A DNA stretch of 6,587 bases from Gammaproteobacteria bacterium (GTDB lineage Bacteria; Pseudomonadota; Gammaproteobacteria; Arenicellales; JAHEKD01). The translations under genes were made by a program, and so were the position numbers. The notes under the pieces were generated by a model that was given only the letters and a program-made list of their open reading frames with translations, made no database searches and was not told where the DNA came from. Positions 6,457-6,587 of this stretch are shown in pieces. Each line of letters opens with the position of its first letter. Position 1 is the first letter of the stretch. The DNA lies in contig JAHEKD010000149.1 of NCBI GenBank assembly GCA_024638545.1, positions 1 through 6,587 of the forward strand. Reading direction: 5' to 3'.

Positions 6457-6477
6457 ACGGCAACATTAGCCGTAGGA
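6457..6477 (+). promoter_or_regulatory. Leader hairpin abutting the ribosome binding site
   Basis: ACGGC (6457-6461) and GCCGT (6469-6473) form a perfect 5-bp stem with loop AACATTA. The very next bases, AGGA (6474-6477), are a good Shine-Dalgarno sequence 8 bases from the ATG at 6486. The ribosome site decides that start; whether the hairpin modulates its access is unknown. Confidence 0.45.
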
Positions 6478-6485
6478 AAATACTC

Positions 6486-6587
6486 ATGAAAACTTCTAAA
6501 ATTAAAACACTAATTCTAACCCTGATCACTTTATGGTTAATGGTCTTCGGTGTGTTACCGGGCTATGCATTAACCTTAAATGAAGCA
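6486..6587 (+). CDS. Exported protein, probably YdbL-like (DUF1318), 3' partial
   Basis: The first 34 codons of a gene run off the right edge. The ATG has a well-spaced AGGA eight bases upstream. The product begins with a basic n-region (MKTSKIK), then a hydrophobic core (TLILTLITLWLMVFGVL) and a likely signal-peptidase site after PGYA, which makes it a Sec-exported periplasmic protein. The mature start LTLNEA matches the way E. coli YdbL and other DUF1318 proteins begin (ALTLDEA, followed in the family by a glycine-rich AKxxGxVGE segment that would lie just outside the window). In enterobacteria that gene neighbours ynbE and ydbH, which act in envelope lipid transport. The exported nature is secure; the family assignment rests on six residues and a signal peptide. 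Confidence 0.7.
   Translation, partial: MKTSKIKTLILTLITLWLMVFGVLPGYALTLNEA

Larger units (their letters stand above)
6032..6485. other. AT-rich intergenic region with scattered inverted repeats
   Basis: No gene is supported. Visible structure includes GTAAA-N7-TTTAC flanked by CTAG on both sides (6080-6108), TGATC-AGTGCA-GATCA (6247-6262), and GTTTGT-ACACA-ACAAAC (6316-6332). The last is placed where an operator for the downstream gene could lie. No convincing promoter pair with proper spacing was found. The region immediately upstream, 5274-5379, also holds no gene and no clear terminator for the class V gene. Confidence 0.4.

Overview
The window looks like a piece of a gammaproteobacterial genome (inference). 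It has a middling, slightly AT-rich composition, a RACo-type corrinoid activator of the kind found beside cobamide methyltransferases, and at its right edge the start of an exported protein resembling the YdbL/DUF1318 family. Three genes look intact as far as they can be seen: the corrinoid activator (2-1921, missing its N-terminus at the window edge), a class V PLP-dependent enzyme (4095-5273), and the first 34 codons of the YdbL-like exported protein (6486-6587, running off the right edge). All three lie on the plus strand.

The stretches between them are the most informative part. From 2802 to 3814 the plus strand holds two decayed genes in tandem: the C-terminal end of a luciferase-like flavin monooxygenase (LLM family), then an alpha/beta hydrolase. 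The hydrolase can be followed almost end to end, but only by changing frame about six times and reading through three stops. Its Ser, Asp and His triad codons survive in different frames, and a block after the oxyanion strand is missing. On the minus strand, 5774-5380 holds a third broken gene of unknown family that reads coherently across three frames and one in-frame TGA. A possible further fragment lies at 6031-5897. Two small minus-strand ORFs (2755-2552 and 2543-2292) may be genuine small genes or remnants.

Other non-coding parts: 1922-2291 is a string of short hairpins with no convincing gene. 3815-4094 is the leader of the class V gene, with a candidate promoter and two strong inverted repeats. 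6032-6485 is an AT-rich spacer with several inverted repeats, and one hairpin ends exactly at the ribosome binding site of the YdbL-like gene.

The genes do not form one visible pathway. The activator would serve a corrinoid methyltransferase system lying upstream of the window. The class V enzyme stands alone. The LLM-hydrolase pair looks like an abandoned oxidative or degradative module. Low intact coding density with several broken genes suggests a lineage losing genes, for instance a host-associated or recently specialised bacterium. That is inference from one 6.6 kb window. I found no RNA gene, CRISPR array, insertion sequence or recognisably new system that I can defend.
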